Assembly: GCA_036245805.1 (NCBI GenBank)
Contig: BTRK01000006.1
Coordinates: forward strand, 33,050,901 to 33,114,900
Source of the DNA: Pristionchus mayeri
Lineage: Eukaryota > Nematoda > Chromadorea > Rhabditida > Neodiplogasteridae
Length of the DNA stretch: 64,000 nt
Direction of reading: 5' to 3'
Part shown: piece after piece, positions 1 through 10,999 of the stretch
How the letters are laid out: each line of letters begins with the position of its first letter
Position numbering within the stretch: position 1 is the stretch's first letter
Notes under the pieces: generated by a model
The model's input: only the letters and a program-made list of their open reading frames with translations
Told to the model about the DNA's origin: nothing
Databases searched by the model: none
Program-made: the position numbers and the translations under genes

Positions 1-399
1 GTTTGTATCGTACTCGCTTTGGGGTTACGGTAGGCGCATACAATCCTAATTAAGTCGCCGTTTATGTCAACATCTACTGCTAATAACTCGTGGGATTCAG
101 GTACGCTCTCATCAGCAATCTGTGCTGCACTTATGGACGAATGTAGAATGATCGCAACACCACCTCCTCTAGAGTTTCTATCTCTTCTGAACACATTGTA
201 GTATTGATCGTGGTCACCTAAGAGAAGCGAGTTAAGGAATGATGGAGAGAGCCATGTCTCAGTGAGGCAAATCATAGCATACTTTTTAGAAAGGATTTGC
301 GAGAGATACTGTAGTTTGTTTTGAATAGAGCGGAGTTGGCTAAGATGGCAGCGAATGAAAATGAGTTTCTGTCTGAGTGATGCTTGGGCCGGTGAATTA
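1..399 (-). CDS. LINE ORF2, N-terminal apurinic-like endonuclease (partial)
   Basis: Reading leftwards from about 399 the minus strand encodes an endonuclease/exonuclease/phosphatase fold start: RCHLSQLRSIQNKL, then AMICLTETWLSPSF with the catalytic Glu of the TETWL motif, then RRDRNSRGGGVAIIL, the typical Gly-rich turn. It continues as ELLAVDVDINGDLIRIVCAYRNP up to base 1. This is the target-DNA nicking domain of CR1/Jockey-like ORF2 proteins. The frame is +1 relative to ORF1 and overlaps its end. The rest of the endonuclease and the reverse transcriptase are outside the window. Confidence 0.85.
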
Positions 400-1452
400 G
401 TACCAGTTTCCCTGGGTGCCGAAATTTGGAGGTGCACCGAATTTTGAAATATGCGACATAAATGGGTTAGGGTATTGATACTGATACTGATTGGGGAAGG
501 GGTTCATGGGGATGGGGTTATGGAAGATCGAAGGGGGAGGGGCTCCATATCCATTGGGTGTGTTCTGAGAGAGGAAGGGCGGCCGATTGAGGTGTGGTGG
601 AATCGGATTGGAGCGGGTCTGGTGAGGGCGAGGGCGAGCATTCAGGTTGTCGGGGCGCTGGTTCGTAGTGGATGAGAACACTGAATCACGCCTGCTTCTT
701 GCCCTGTTACGCGAGGGGGCTCCATTGGTTAGAGGGCGGATCTGACTGTGACTCGGGGGTACGGTAGGCCGGGAGGAAGGGGAGCGAGGGGAGGGCTCGG
801 GGCCGTTCCTCCCACATCCTTTACCAGGGATCTTGCGACGAACGTCGTCCTTGTCGGCGTAGGAGGGGCGGATGTACACCTCTCTGAAGAAGGGGTCACG
901 CGCCACTCGATTCGCATTCTTGACGAGGAGAGATGCATGTTTGCGAGTGGGCAGAACGACCTTCGTCAATCGGCAGTGAGGAGAGTCGATATCTGCGGGG
1001 GGCATTCGGTACACTGCCACTGGGATGCAGGGGATTCCGGCGAGGGCAGTCAGAGTCACCACCTGGTTGAAGTCTCTCCACACTTGTTTCTCGTGGCTGA
1101 GTGAGAAATCGACTGGGAGGCGGGCAATGACAACGCTCCTCTCGAGGTCAGAGGAGGACTCATGGGGAGAGGACGGGGATGGAGAGGGACTGGCATTCGC
1201 GGGGGCAGTGGCAGCAGAGGTAGAGGGGGAATTCATGTCGACGTCGTCGACAGTGGCTACACTCGAGTCAGGGGGAGGAGGGATGCGGGTCTCCAACTCA
1301 CGTATCCTCTCCTCGAGTCTGCGTGAGTACTGCTGCTCCTGCTCGATCTTGTTGCTGAGACTGAGGCAGAACTGAAGTACACCCTCGAGTGATCCAGTCA
1401 CCGTGTACTTCCTTTTCTTCGCCAGGGGATATGCCGTCGGAGAGAGAGACAT
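397..1452 (-). CDS. LINE ORF1 protein (RNA-binding/chaperone type), 351 aa
   Basis: Uninterrupted 351-codon frame. After a short basic start (AKKRKY), residues about 20-55 are heptad-like and Glu/Arg-rich (EQEQQYSRRLEERIRELETR), fitting a coiled coil. A Pro/Ser/Thr linker follows, then a folded segment around residues 103-205 starting SSDLERSVVIARLP that looks like the RRM-like/CTD segment of LINE ORF1 proteins. The C-terminal third is rich in Pro, Arg, Asn and Tyr. Expected role: trimeric RNA-binding chaperone for the element RNA. The frame ends at 397 and the ORF2 frame is already open before that stop, so ORF2 is probably made by reinitiation or frameshifting. The lack of any stop or shift suggests recent activity. 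Confidence 0.8.
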   Translation of the reverse strand: MSLSPTAYPLAKKRKYTVTGSLEGVLQFCLSLSNKIEQEQQYSRRLEERIRELETRIPPPPDSSVATVDDVDMNSPSTSAATAPANASPSPSPSSPHESSSDLERSVVIARLPVDFSLSHEKQVWRDFNQVVTLTALAGIPCIPVAVYRMPPADIDSPHCRLTKVVLPTRKHASLLVKNANRVARDPFFREVYIRPSYADKDDVRRKIPGKGCGRNGPEPSPRSPSSRPTVPPSHSQIRPLTNGAPSRNRARSRRDSVFSSTTNQRPDNLNARPRPHQTRSNPIPPHLNRPPFLSQNTPNGYGAPPPSIFHNPIPMNPFPNQYQYQYPNPFMSHISKFGAPPNFGTQGNWY

Positions 1453-1717
1453 GCTGAGAATGGGCAGAGGGAGGAAGAGTATTGTCCAATGATGATCTCA
1501 CCGTTGAGGGTACCGAATTCAGTTTGTTGCACAGTCGGTACTCGAGTATAAGGCGAGTTATTCGAGTTTTGACTATGAATGTATCCCATGCGTCATCTCT
1601 ACATTATATGTACATGATGTTTAAATGTGAAATATTTAAAATAAAAATATATTATTTAATTATTGCTATTTTTTTGAAAAAAATGACTTGCTTATTAAAA
1701 TACATACCTAATCCAGC

Positions 1718-4700
1718 TCATCAATTCGACTCTTGAAGTGCCCACTCGCTACGTCTGTTTGACTCCAGGAAATGCGGGGGTGAGTTACCCGCTTTTAGGA
1801 AAACGAAATCTGAAGTATCTAGTTTTCTGCGTCACACATGCCCGATCATCTACAATATTGACGTATATTGCATGTAATTAAGGTTCCTTTCAGTACTATG
1901 ATTCCACTTGTCTCAGCCACATTCACGCACGCTCAGATCACATCTCATCGAGGTCATACATAAATCCATTCCTCCATGGGCTTCTGCCATATTGACGATT
2001 TTAATACAAAACAGAAATGTTATCAGTGTTTATTTAATGATCACATTTTCAGCTTCGCAGATCTTCTGAATGGGACGTGCATCGAAGGATCGGGAGAGAA
2101 TGGATGGAGAATCGTCGCTGACCCCTCTCCCTCCTGTCCTCCTTCCCCCTCTCCCTCCTGTCCTCCTTCCCTCTCCCTCCTGTCCTCCTTCCCCTCTCCC
2201 TCCTGTCCTCCTTCCCTCTCCCTCCTGTCCTCCTTCCCCTCTCCCTCCTGTCCTCCCTTCAATTACAATGATTTGGCACTCATATTCACCAACTCGCATC
2301 CGCATATCAATGCAGTGGAGTATGAAGTAATAGAATCAATGTTCCCCATCCCCTCCACTATTCTGAATGATTCCCTCTCTCACACGATCTTCTCGTAGTG
2401 AGGAATGGTGATGCGACCTTTCAGCCAATTCTAATTCCTTCGGCTACTCTCAATGGGGAGGAACAGATATTCGCTTATCCTGAGACTGGAATTTATCTGC
2501 ACAAGAGAGAATGCGATGGGGATGGAAATATCACAGTGTTCACTGGAGCAGGAAAAGGAGAGAACGAGGAAAGATTCCCCATGAAGACATGGAGGTACCT
2601 GGGAATTACTTAAATTAGATATTGAAGGAACTGTTTTTTTTCTTTCATGTTCCCTTAGAAATAGCGACCCTTCGTCTCCCTGTTTCCATCTATTTGCAGA
2701 TGTGTCGATCTGCCTGATTGGATAGTAGCATTCGACGATGTGATCACTGTTGCTGTCGATGAGGATGTCCAGTTGACAGTCGAATACGAGAACAAAGACC
2801 AGATGATGGGTCGGTTGAATGCAGAGAAATATGGGAAAACCGGAAAATTTTATGGTGTTGGTGAATTTGAATTCACAAATTCCAGAAAAAAACTTGGTGT
2901 TAAATTGAATTTGAGGTATGGATGTGAGTATGACGGAGAGAATGGCTGTTTTGTCTAGTGGAAGAAGCGATGATTCGCAAAGCTCAGAGACCAGAGGGGC
3001 TTATGCGCACAACTACCTCAAGTTCAATGTAGAGGAAGAGATCAATTACGTTAAAGGAAAAAACTGATAAAGATGAGTATTGCAGCAAGAAAGTGATAGC
3101 TACTGGTTCGTGTGAACAGTGTACTTTCGATGCGAGTCACAATGGATTCTTGCAACTGACTGCCTACAATGGAAATGTACACGACATGACAGAGACAATG
3201 TGAGCGGATTGAAATACGGTCTCGATATATGTTCATCCCTCACTTTCCCACTTTCCACTCTAACGAAAAGGCGGCATGAAGAATGAAGGCGTGTCAAAGT
3301 AATCTGTGTGATATTTTCTATTGCAGTATTCACAATTCAAGTACTGTCAGCATAAACTTTGCGAGTACACTCAATGTAAGCCCATCACATAATAATGAAC
3401 ATCGATTACCAGGGATATAACTAGAGACCACAAGCCACGCCCACTTTCGGGAATACCGAATTCTCTCAAAATCCGCAAGAGCTCCGACAGTCGGAATTCT
3501 TGACCAAATTGGACGATCAAAAGCGATTTCAGTAGCTCTTGGGATCCTTCACAAATGACCACTGGAGCAGCTTAATTAGGCAACTCTAATTAGGTCAGCA
3601 TACGCTAATTAAAACCAGAATAGGCGTAAAATGGGCCATTGTACTCGTGTACAGCTGCTCCACTCGTATTTTTCAGTTCACTTAATTCAAATACATGACA
3701 CAAAGTTAGAAAACAGATGGATCATTTTCCTGACTGTCGGAATGATTGAAAGATTTCATACAAAAATTTGCAAAAAAGTGCAAACCACTTTCATCCGGGC
3801 AGATTCGAACCTGCATGTTACGGGCATTAGAGAAAGAGCTCTACCACTACACCAATTGAACGAGTTACGGCTTGCGATCAAGAATAATACATTAACTTGC
3901 CCCCTTACGATGTTTTCACGCTGTCCCGATTTCGAGCATTTTTCCATTGAGAGCGAGATTAAGGTTTTTAGATTATAATTCGGCGCAGGGTTATGATATC
4001 GAGCTAAATCAAAAAGTATGGTCTTATTTATACCATTAGGGTTCCATTGGGCACACAAACTGTCTTGTGAGATGGTTTTGGCAGAATGCCTTGTGGTCTC
4101 TAGATATAACTGATTTGGATAATCTATATTTAATTATGTACGCATTTGCAGGTTGAATATGTATCTGATTCGATCTCTCCGCAGGATGTCTGGAAGAGCA
4201 ATGACAATTTTGTTATTGAATTTACCACATGTATCATGAGTCAGTGGAGGAAAAACTCAACACCCCGGAACAATTTCCTACTTTTATTTTTGGTTTCTGT
4301 TCATATTATTGTGGTAGCATATGCTAGATCCAACTTCTTGAAAAATCTAGGTCACAGGTCCCAGAGCCGTCAATTAGGAATTTTCCGGTTTTACAACCGG
4401 CCCTACTGTATGTCAACTTCCAGATGTTCTACAGAGTTGGCAGTGGGCTCAAAATGAGCAGAAAATTATTATGAACAACATTTATGTTGAAAGTGAAACC
4501 GTAGGACTTCGATTTCAGAAAATATGAGCGAAAACCTGAAATTACGAGTACAAATAAAATCATAGCATCTCGGTGAGTAGCAAACAAAGTGAATTTTAAT
4601 GAAGATTATGGAAGTTTAACTCCATACGCATATAGAAAAAAATAGTAATCAGCAGATTCAGGGTGGCTCCTTTCCGCAGTATAGCTCCAAAGGTCGAAAA

Positions 4701-7700
4701 AATGATACGTCAAATTTTGAAAAATTCTGATCTCGCAGATTTATGATTCCAATCGATCATTTCAACCAATTTATAACATTTCTCGATCAAAGAAGTATGA
4801 TGACGTTGAAAGAGCGCTCAAATTACACACTTCAAAAAATTCGATTTTCGACCCTCCTAATTTCCCAAGTTCGTGAGCATCCAGCTTAGGATTTACTCTG
4901 CTATGGAATTGAACTCAAAGTGTAATCAACAGTGGTGACTGACTTGAGTACATCCTGTCATTAGTGGCTCTCCAGTTGGTTCGATGCCCTTGATTCAGAT
5001 GCTCGAACTTGCTGGATCGGGTAGGTCCTAATGCAACATAATGTTATTTTGACTAAATTTCAAAGAGTCTATGCCATTTTCTATTACGAAAAACTATTAT
5101 GAGATACAATGAGATAGAAAATACTGATAATAACAACGAAATATCACCTTTAAAAAATATGAAAATTTTGAACATTGAGATTTTGAATTTTTGAATAGCT
5201 TTGAAAATGGTCATAATTTTAACATTTTCCATCTCTCCTGCGCTAAATATTATTTCTAGCTATCAAAAAATAGCAGAAATTCTTTGAAATTTAGTCAAAA
5301 TAGCATTATGTTATTTTGGACCAACGCGATCCAGCAAATTCGAGCACGTAAATCAAGGGCATGGAACCGACTGGAGAGCCACTAATGACAGAATGTACTC
5401 AAGTCAGTCACCACTGTTGATTACACTTTGAGTTCAATTCCATAGCAGAGTAAATCCTAAGCTGGATGCTCACGAACTTGGGAAATTAGGAGGGTCGAAA
5501 ATCGAATTTTTTGAAGTGTGTAATTTGAGCGCTCTTTCAACGTCATCAAACTTCTTTGATCGATAAATGTTATAAATTGGTTGAAATGATCGATTGGAAT
5601 CATAAATCTGCGAGATCAGAATTTTTCAAAATTTGACGTATCATTTTTTCGACCTTTGGAGCTATACTGCGGAAAGGGGCCACCTGAATCTGCCGATTAC
5701 TATTTTTTTCTATATGCGTATGGAGTTAAACTTCCATAATCTTCAATAAAATTCACTTTGTTTGCTACTCACCGAGATGCTATGATTTTATTTGTACTCG
5801 TAATTTCAGGTTTTCGCTCATATTTTCTGAAATCGAAGTCCTACGGTTTCACTTTCAACATAAAAGTTGTTCAAAATAATTTTCCGCTCATTTTGAGCCC
5901 ACTGCCAACTCTGTAGAACATCTGGAAGTTGACATAGAGTATGGCCGGTTGTAAAACCGGAAAATTCCTAATTGACGGCTCTGGGACCTGTGACCTAGAT
6001 TTTTCAAGAAGATGGATCTAATGTATACTACCACAATAATATGAAGCGAAACAAAAAATAAAAGTAGGAAATTGTTCCCACACACCTCCACTGACTCGTG
6101 ATACCTGTGTTACATTTAAATGTGTGACCAGTTATCCACGAAATCTTCTGTAATGTTCGTTCCAGATTCGGAAATTCAGACGACACTAGAGCCAATTCCC
6201 ACAACTATTGAATCTTTGCCAAAAACTTCGCCAAAGCTTACGACGGAAGGTATCTAGAATTATAATACTAGAATAATCTCTACATTATTTGGTTACATGT
6301 TTGTATTCGCATCCTATAGGCTATATCACTTCCTGATTGCCTCAACGTGAAGAGTAAATATCTATCTTTTTTTCAGATCTTCCGGGCCAAACAACGTTGG
6401 AAACAGTCGAAGAAGCTGGTGATATAATTAAACTAAATTCACATTATCCTCATTTCGAATTTAGACGATCCTTATTGTGGATGTGCTCTCGATGCGAAGT
6501 TCGGGATGGCAGAGGGATGGAATTCAACTGAGATCTGGTTGGACGTGGTCATCATTCTAGACACGTCGGAAGCCATGGGAGAAGTCGCGTTGATGGACGT
6601 ATGTTGAACACCAATCATGCAATATGTTGAGTTCACGCTCATTGAATCTTTGAAATATATAAAATGAGCGTTATTAGGCGTGTACTCTCATTTCGTCGTT
6701 TATGGGGACTGAGGACTACGACATGCTGAATACGAAGACGGACTCTCAATTCTTCACGAGAATCGGATTGATCTCAATGTCTAACGAAGCAGAGGCACTT
6801 TTTCTCTATTTTTTTATTTTAAATCATCTTGAAAGTAAAATTTACAGGTCCTGTACAGCCTGAACATGACCAAGTTCGATAATTTGGCCGATAAGGTTCA
6901 AATCAAGAAGGGATTAACGGGAATTAATGTTGTGGAGTGAGTATCGGATAGGGCACTGGCAAGTAGATAGTTGAAGTGCCTTCAATGCGGCCCTTGCCAT
7001 GCTCAACGACGGCCTCGTCAGCAGACCAGACAGGATCGACACTCGTCAAGTGATCTACTACATGACCAACTCTGATCCGTAAGTTCCTTCATCTTGTATA
7101 AAACGTAGATATACGCAGGAAAACGGATCTCAGTCCTCTCAACCAGTTCAAAACCTCGCAAGGAATAATTATAGTAAACGGTGAACTACAAAATATTCAC
7201 AAGAAGGTGGGAACACTCAACTCAGATTTCGTCGAGAGAATCGAGCGTGCGGGTCTGAAGGAATTGGCCTCCGATGGATACTACAGAGACGATTTACAAT
7301 ACAATTACACGGACACCATTCAACTCTTCTGCAAAGGTTAAAAGATAAAAAAGTGTAAAGAAGTATAAGCAACTTCAGCAAATTGCTTCTGCAGTGAGGA
7401 CAAAGTCGCGTACGCAGGTCGAAGTGCGGATCCCGCCGTTAGAGCAGCAGGCAATTCATTTCATTTGAATAAAAAAAGTTCAAAATAATGAAATTAATCT
7501 TTTACAGGTGGTTGCTTTCTCGCTGCGTCAGTGGGTGTTCCATTCAGCAAAGCGAAGTCAAACTGTGCGAGAATGGGAAGTGGACTAGTGGCGTCCTACC
7601 ACGACCAACAAAAGAATCAATTCGCCCAACAATGTGAGCTTTCGAAAAGCCATTACCAAATGGAATCCAGCCCACGCTAAGTCGGCAGTTTGAGAGACGA

Positions 7701-8329
7701 GAAGAAGGAAAGGTGGAGATGCACCAATAGTCTTTAATTGAAAGCTATTTTGAGTACAGCAATTGCAGTAATGTCAAAGGCTGCGCCAAAGTCGAGCTAC
7801 TTCTGGATAGGATATTCGAAGGAGGAGGGGAAATGGAACTGGCAAGATCAAGTTTGCCATTTTCCTTTTGTTGTTTGAATGATTGTTAATTGAGTCGACT
7901 GATCCGTACACTAATTGGGGAGTGGATGAACCCAGCACTGCCTCGGTCTCCAATTGTGCATATGTGGACTCGACCTCTCCTGCATTGAACTGGTGAGAAC
8001 TCGAATTGGATCTGCAATCTAATCAGGAGGAGGTTCTCTGTGCGTGGTTCGGCAATTCCCCCGAGAGGGAAAAAGAGCGTAAACAATTTGAGTCACAGGT
8101 ATCTCTCAATTGTAAAAGGGCTGATGAATTGCAGTCCATTTTGAACGACTGCGAAAAAAAGGAGTATAGAGGCACTAAGCAATTAACCAATCATGAAAAA
8201 ACAGCGGTTCTAAATTTTTCTTTGGATGAGCCAAGTGGAGTATTTGAGGGGGGGGGGGCAGGAAACTGCAACCTCGGTTTCCCCTTCCTCTGCGAATTCG
8301 CCCCCTGCTCAGTTGGACACAAATGCTGA
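1718..8329 (+). CDS. Secreted-type VWA plus C-type lectin domain protein (multi-exon, interrupted)
   Basis: Plausible exons: 1718-1782, 1892-1947, from 2053, about 2400-2596, 2700-2916, about 2974-3053, about 3085-3200, 3329-3375, 4152-4224 joined to 6113-6121, 6166-6249, 6377-6418, 6465-6598, about 6679-6799, 6848-6936, 6977-7078, 7119-7336, about 7381-7453, from 7510, 7769-7851, 7895-7992 and a last exon ending at 8329. The first third is Cys-containing beta-rich sequence I do not recognise. A Ser/Thr-rich linker follows, then a von Willebrand A domain (WLDVVIILDTSEAMG gives the MIDAS DxSxxxG-like motif, 6465-7336), then a C-type lectin domain (SYFWIGYSKEEGKWNWQDQ, then TNWGVDEP, NCAYVDST and FPFLCEFAPC). 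This matches the nematode clec family, extracellular proteins often linked to immunity. The start and signal peptide are not found and may lie beyond the LINE. A foldback element splits one coding exon. Two introns appear to use GC donors (near 6799 and 7453). Several junctions in the first half and the last one remain unresolved. Confidence 0.75.
2127..2258 (+). repeat. Pyrimidine minisatellite, roughly 22-24-bp unit
   Basis: Tandem copies of a unit like CCTCTCCCTCCTGTCCTCC, with one- or two-base length differences between copies. All purines are on the other strand. It lies within the lectin-type gene just after the segment encoding NGTCIEGSGENGW. It is translatable as Pro/Ser/Cys repeats, but it is more likely intronic, because the next recognisable exon begins after an acceptor at about 2398. 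Confidence 0.8.
3412..4115. mobile_element. MITE-like element with inverted ends around a tRNA-like core
   Basis: The left end (3414-3436, ATATAACTAGAGACCACAAG) is matched in inverse orientation by 4089-4113 (CTTGTGGTCTCTAGATAT). The roughly 700 bp between them contain a minus-strand tRNA-like sequence at 3791-3863. The element sits in an intron of the lectin-type gene (3376-4151). I could not fix the exact ends or a target duplication. Confidence 0.5.
3791..3863 (-). tRNA. tRNA-like sequence (degenerate, probably tRNA-derived repeat)
   Basis: On the minus strand there is an A-box-like stretch TTGGTGTAGTGGTAGAGC and, 30-odd bases on, a B box with a T-arm, GCAGGTTCGAATCTGC. The seven-base acceptor stem does not close convincingly and the anticodon arm is irregular. 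It is therefore probably not a working tRNA but the polymerase III promoter part of a short repeat. Confidence 0.4.
4225..6110. mobile_element. Foldback element A, 1.9 kb, inserted in a coding exon
   Basis: Nearly the whole element is one long inverted repeat: 4225-5160 reads almost base for base as the reverse complement of 5180-6110, with a short AT-rich loop near 5150-5200. Ends: CCACATGTATCATGAGTC on the left, and ACACAGGTATCACGAGTC when the right end is reversed. It is flanked by TA (4223-4224 and 6111-6112). There is no coding capacity beyond chance ORFs. The same family recurs at 39.3-41.2 kb and 50.6-52.3 kb. TA flanks suggest movement by a Tc1/mariner-type transposase, which is inference. 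Confidence 0.85.
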
Positions 8330-9012
8330 TCTACCAGGAACCTATTATCGATTACTCATTCGTATTCTTTATTCAAATGGATTTTTATAACAGGATGAAT
8401 CATAAGGCGGAGAAGAACTTTCTAAGATTGAGACAAGTTGAGAATGTTTGTACTCTTCAATCGTTTACCTCTCATCGTACTCTTTTCGTGCATAATTTTA
8501 ATTAAAATGTGATGTGGCTGGAAAAGGAAGGGTTGCTGCGCTTTCCTCCCTCTCAGAGGAAAGGAGAGGGGATAGTGAGCGATTCACAGAATGAAAGTTT
8601 TAGAAGTCTGAAGACTGTGCTCCTCTCTTGTTGTGAGGAGGAGAGGAGAGGAGAGGAGACCCATTTGCACACCCAAGTATTTACTACTCTTGTCGTTCAT
8701 TTTATTCTGTGCCGAAAGCGGAACTTATTTAACAAAAGCCTCTTTATCGCTCTCTTCTCCCTTCTGCTTACTCATTTATGAAGACGATTATTAGAAAAGT
8801 TGGATGTTTGTAAAAAAAATAAGAACTTGGGTTATTTTAGGGATTTTTTTCTAATTGTGTTTAGAAGAGAAAATGGGGACTAGGGGGATAGACTATGCGT
8901 GGCTTGGATTAGTGATGGGAAGTGAGGGGATAAAGGGAGCTTCGGATGAGTGTCCAAGGGGGGGGGGGGAGGGGGTGGAGATGGATCTCCTTCAAGGGGG
9001 GGGGGGGTGGAT
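8330..9012. other. Intergenic spacer with poly-G tracts
   Basis: Between the lectin-type gene and the insulin-like gene I see no convincing exon. The stretch is G-rich on the plus strand near its right end, with G runs at 8958-8969 and 8996-9007. The latter lies just beyond the insulin-like stop codon, on the 3' side of that gene. Confidence 0.5.
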
Positions 9013-9724
9013 CTACTCCTTCGGAGCGCTCTTCCTCAGTTCCTCCGCTCGTTGGCTGCACGAGAATTCCTGGAACGATATGTTCTGCAGATGAGTGAGA
9101 GGGAAGGGACCAACCACGAAATGGAGTTCGGAGCAGCCAATGGAACAGCAGTAGTCACGGAAAGCAGTCGAATGAGCTGAATTACTCCTTTCGTTCAATC
9201 CTCATCTCCCTCTGGATGGGCAGCCATACTGGTTATGACCATGTACGAAATGTGCATACTGGTTATTTTATATGCGAAACTAAAGAACAAGAGATGTGCA
9301 TCGGCTTTGCCATAAACACGTTCAAATGCAAAGTGAATAGGAATAAATGATTGAGCAGCGTACCGGGGAGAGGAGTGTACCAGAGCGCAGTGTCTCCCTT
9401 GGAAAGGAAGGTCCGGCAGGCAGAATCACTGAATATGTGAAAAATCAATAGGAAGATGGAGCTGAGAAGGACAAGATAGAAATGAACTGACGATGGATGG
9501 AATCTCTGAGCTGCCTCGATCACATCCGTGCCGCAATACTAAAAGGAGAAGCAAATATGAAGAACACTAAGGAGTAATCACGATTGATCAGCTCTATACC
9601 AGAGACGGAGCTGGCGAGAGAACATATGTGTGTATCTCCTATTGTGACGTGAACTTACACGATAGTCATCGATGGAGTAGGACATGGCCAGAGGAAGAAG
9701 GGAGAGGAGGACGAGAAGTCGCAT
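9013..9724 (-). CDS. Insulin-like prepropeptide, 97 aa, five exons
   Basis: Exons 9659-9724, 9492-9538, 9364-9428, 9118-9176 and 9013-9069. All phases close and give 97 residues plus stop. Exon 1 starts with a clear signal peptide (MRLLVLLSLLPLAMS). A B-chain-like segment YCGTDVIEAAQRF aligns with the insulin B motif CGxxLVEAL, but the second Cys comes 18 residues after the first instead of 11. A linker with WYTPLP follows, then an A chain CCSIGCSELHFEFSC that has exactly the CC-x3-C-x8-C spacing of insulins. The peptide ends in a short basic tail. The last intron (9070-9117) is 48 nt; choosing its donor at GTGGTT is what gives the x8 spacing. Expected role: secreted ligand of the DAF-2-type insulin receptor. 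Intron phases and signal peptide support a gene; the B-chain spacing is the weak point. Confidence 0.65.
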
Positions 9725-10999
9725 TGTGGAACCTGGAGAATGGACGAAGGCTTATTCCTGCTAGCCAAGAAAGGGGGCGGAGTCTGGGAGGAGAAGAGGA
9801 AAGAATCTCCTGGACTTTCGAAACATTGAATCACCCTGCAAAATATATACTTGTTGACGTTGAATGACAGATCATCAAACATAAATAGAATTTATGCAAA
9901 TACTAGATATGTTCCCTATGGAAACGCAGATGAGCTATTCATAAAGATGGGAACTATGTCGGATGAGAAATATTTCGTTATTCCGCCTTACAAATGTGGT
10001 TTATCCAAGTCAATTTCAATCAAACCACACATCAACCGATGTTCATTTTTGATTAAACCTTGAGACCGCAATGTGGTTAACCGAATTGGATTTACAGGCT
10101 CTTTTATGCGCCTAACGAATGCCTCGGGATCTTGATCAGGTTTTGCGCAAATCTGAGCGACCTCCAATTGACGGGATTACCTGCTCTATCCACGCCCTAA
10201 CCTCTAATCAATGCTGCTTGACTGTTTCGATCCTTCTGATTTCCACATTTTTCCTTTCTTGATTTTGTACGTATTGATTCCAAAAATTAGTTCTATGATA
10301 TCTTATTGAAATCTAAGCTCTGATCTCGTCTGTATAACTTCTATTCCAATCTGTCCCTTCGTACACGTAGACATCTTTTGTGTCGATGAGTGCATCGCAC
10401 TTCCATTATCTATTGTTATGGAATCTCTCGCATCAGACGTCCATTCGTCTGTTGAATAGATCCATTTTCACATGCGACACAATTACCTATTCACACAGTG
10501 CACTTAATTAACAGTGCACTTAATTTTGACCTTATTTTAAAGGCGATTTAGGGGAATTCGCATACAGTTACTGAATGACTATATTTCTGTTCACAATGTT
10601 CAGAACCTAAGGCTAGCGAATTTTTTCCAACTGAGAAAAGAGGCCCCCCCATGTTTTTGCAGGCGCTAAAAGCAGAAAGTTTTGAATCTTTCTGATTTTA
10701 GCAGAGTTGAAAATTGAGAAAAATTGGCCTTGCCGGAGGTGGAAAGTGCAAACTACTTTACCATTTATAAGTAAATTGAATTATCATTTACAATGAACAC
10801 AGAAAAAAGCGTGCAGAACAAGAGAAATCAGCATCTCTCTAAATTCTCCGCATATAGAATGCAATATTTATCCTTACTACTATCACAACATATTTACACA
10901 TGTGCGTAAACGATAAATTTGCTCTAAATCTATGGGAACACAATAATAAAAAAATAGGGGTAATGGAGATGGAGAAGAAAGTAGATCTTCGGAAGCTTA
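9725..10999. other. Upstream/intergenic region without recognised gene
   Basis: This is the 5' side of the insulin-like gene, where its promoter should lie, and the 3' side of the ribosomal protein gene. AT-rich, with no exon I can defend. A polyadenylation-type AATAAA on the minus strand was not seen close to the ribosomal protein stop. Confidence 0.4.

Larger units (their letters stand above)
1..1500 (-). mobile_element. Non-LTR retrotransposon (LINE), 5' part, truncated by window edge
   Basis: A minus-strand LINE enters from the left edge. It has the two-ORF layout of CR1/Jockey-type elements: an ORF1 with a coiled-coil start at 397-1452, and an ORF2 endonuclease domain that runs off the window at base 1. 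The positions of the 5' UTR and of any target-site duplication beyond about 1453 are not clear. The reverse transcriptase and 3' end lie outside the window. The ORF1 middle segment resembles that of the LINE at 34-37.7 kb (an acidic-RSVV-x-x-x-LP motif in both), so the two probably belong to the same broad clade, but they are different families. Confidence 0.85.

Noticed and set aside
748..1375. Plus-strand frames of about 115 codons opposite LINE ORF1
   Set aside because: Antisense to a better supported ORF1 with coiled coil and RNA-binding segment.
4146..4457. 103-codon frame continuing the lectin exon into the foldback element
   Set aside because: It is simply read-through into the left arm; the matching frame from the right arm (5888-6091) shows that it is repeat-derived.
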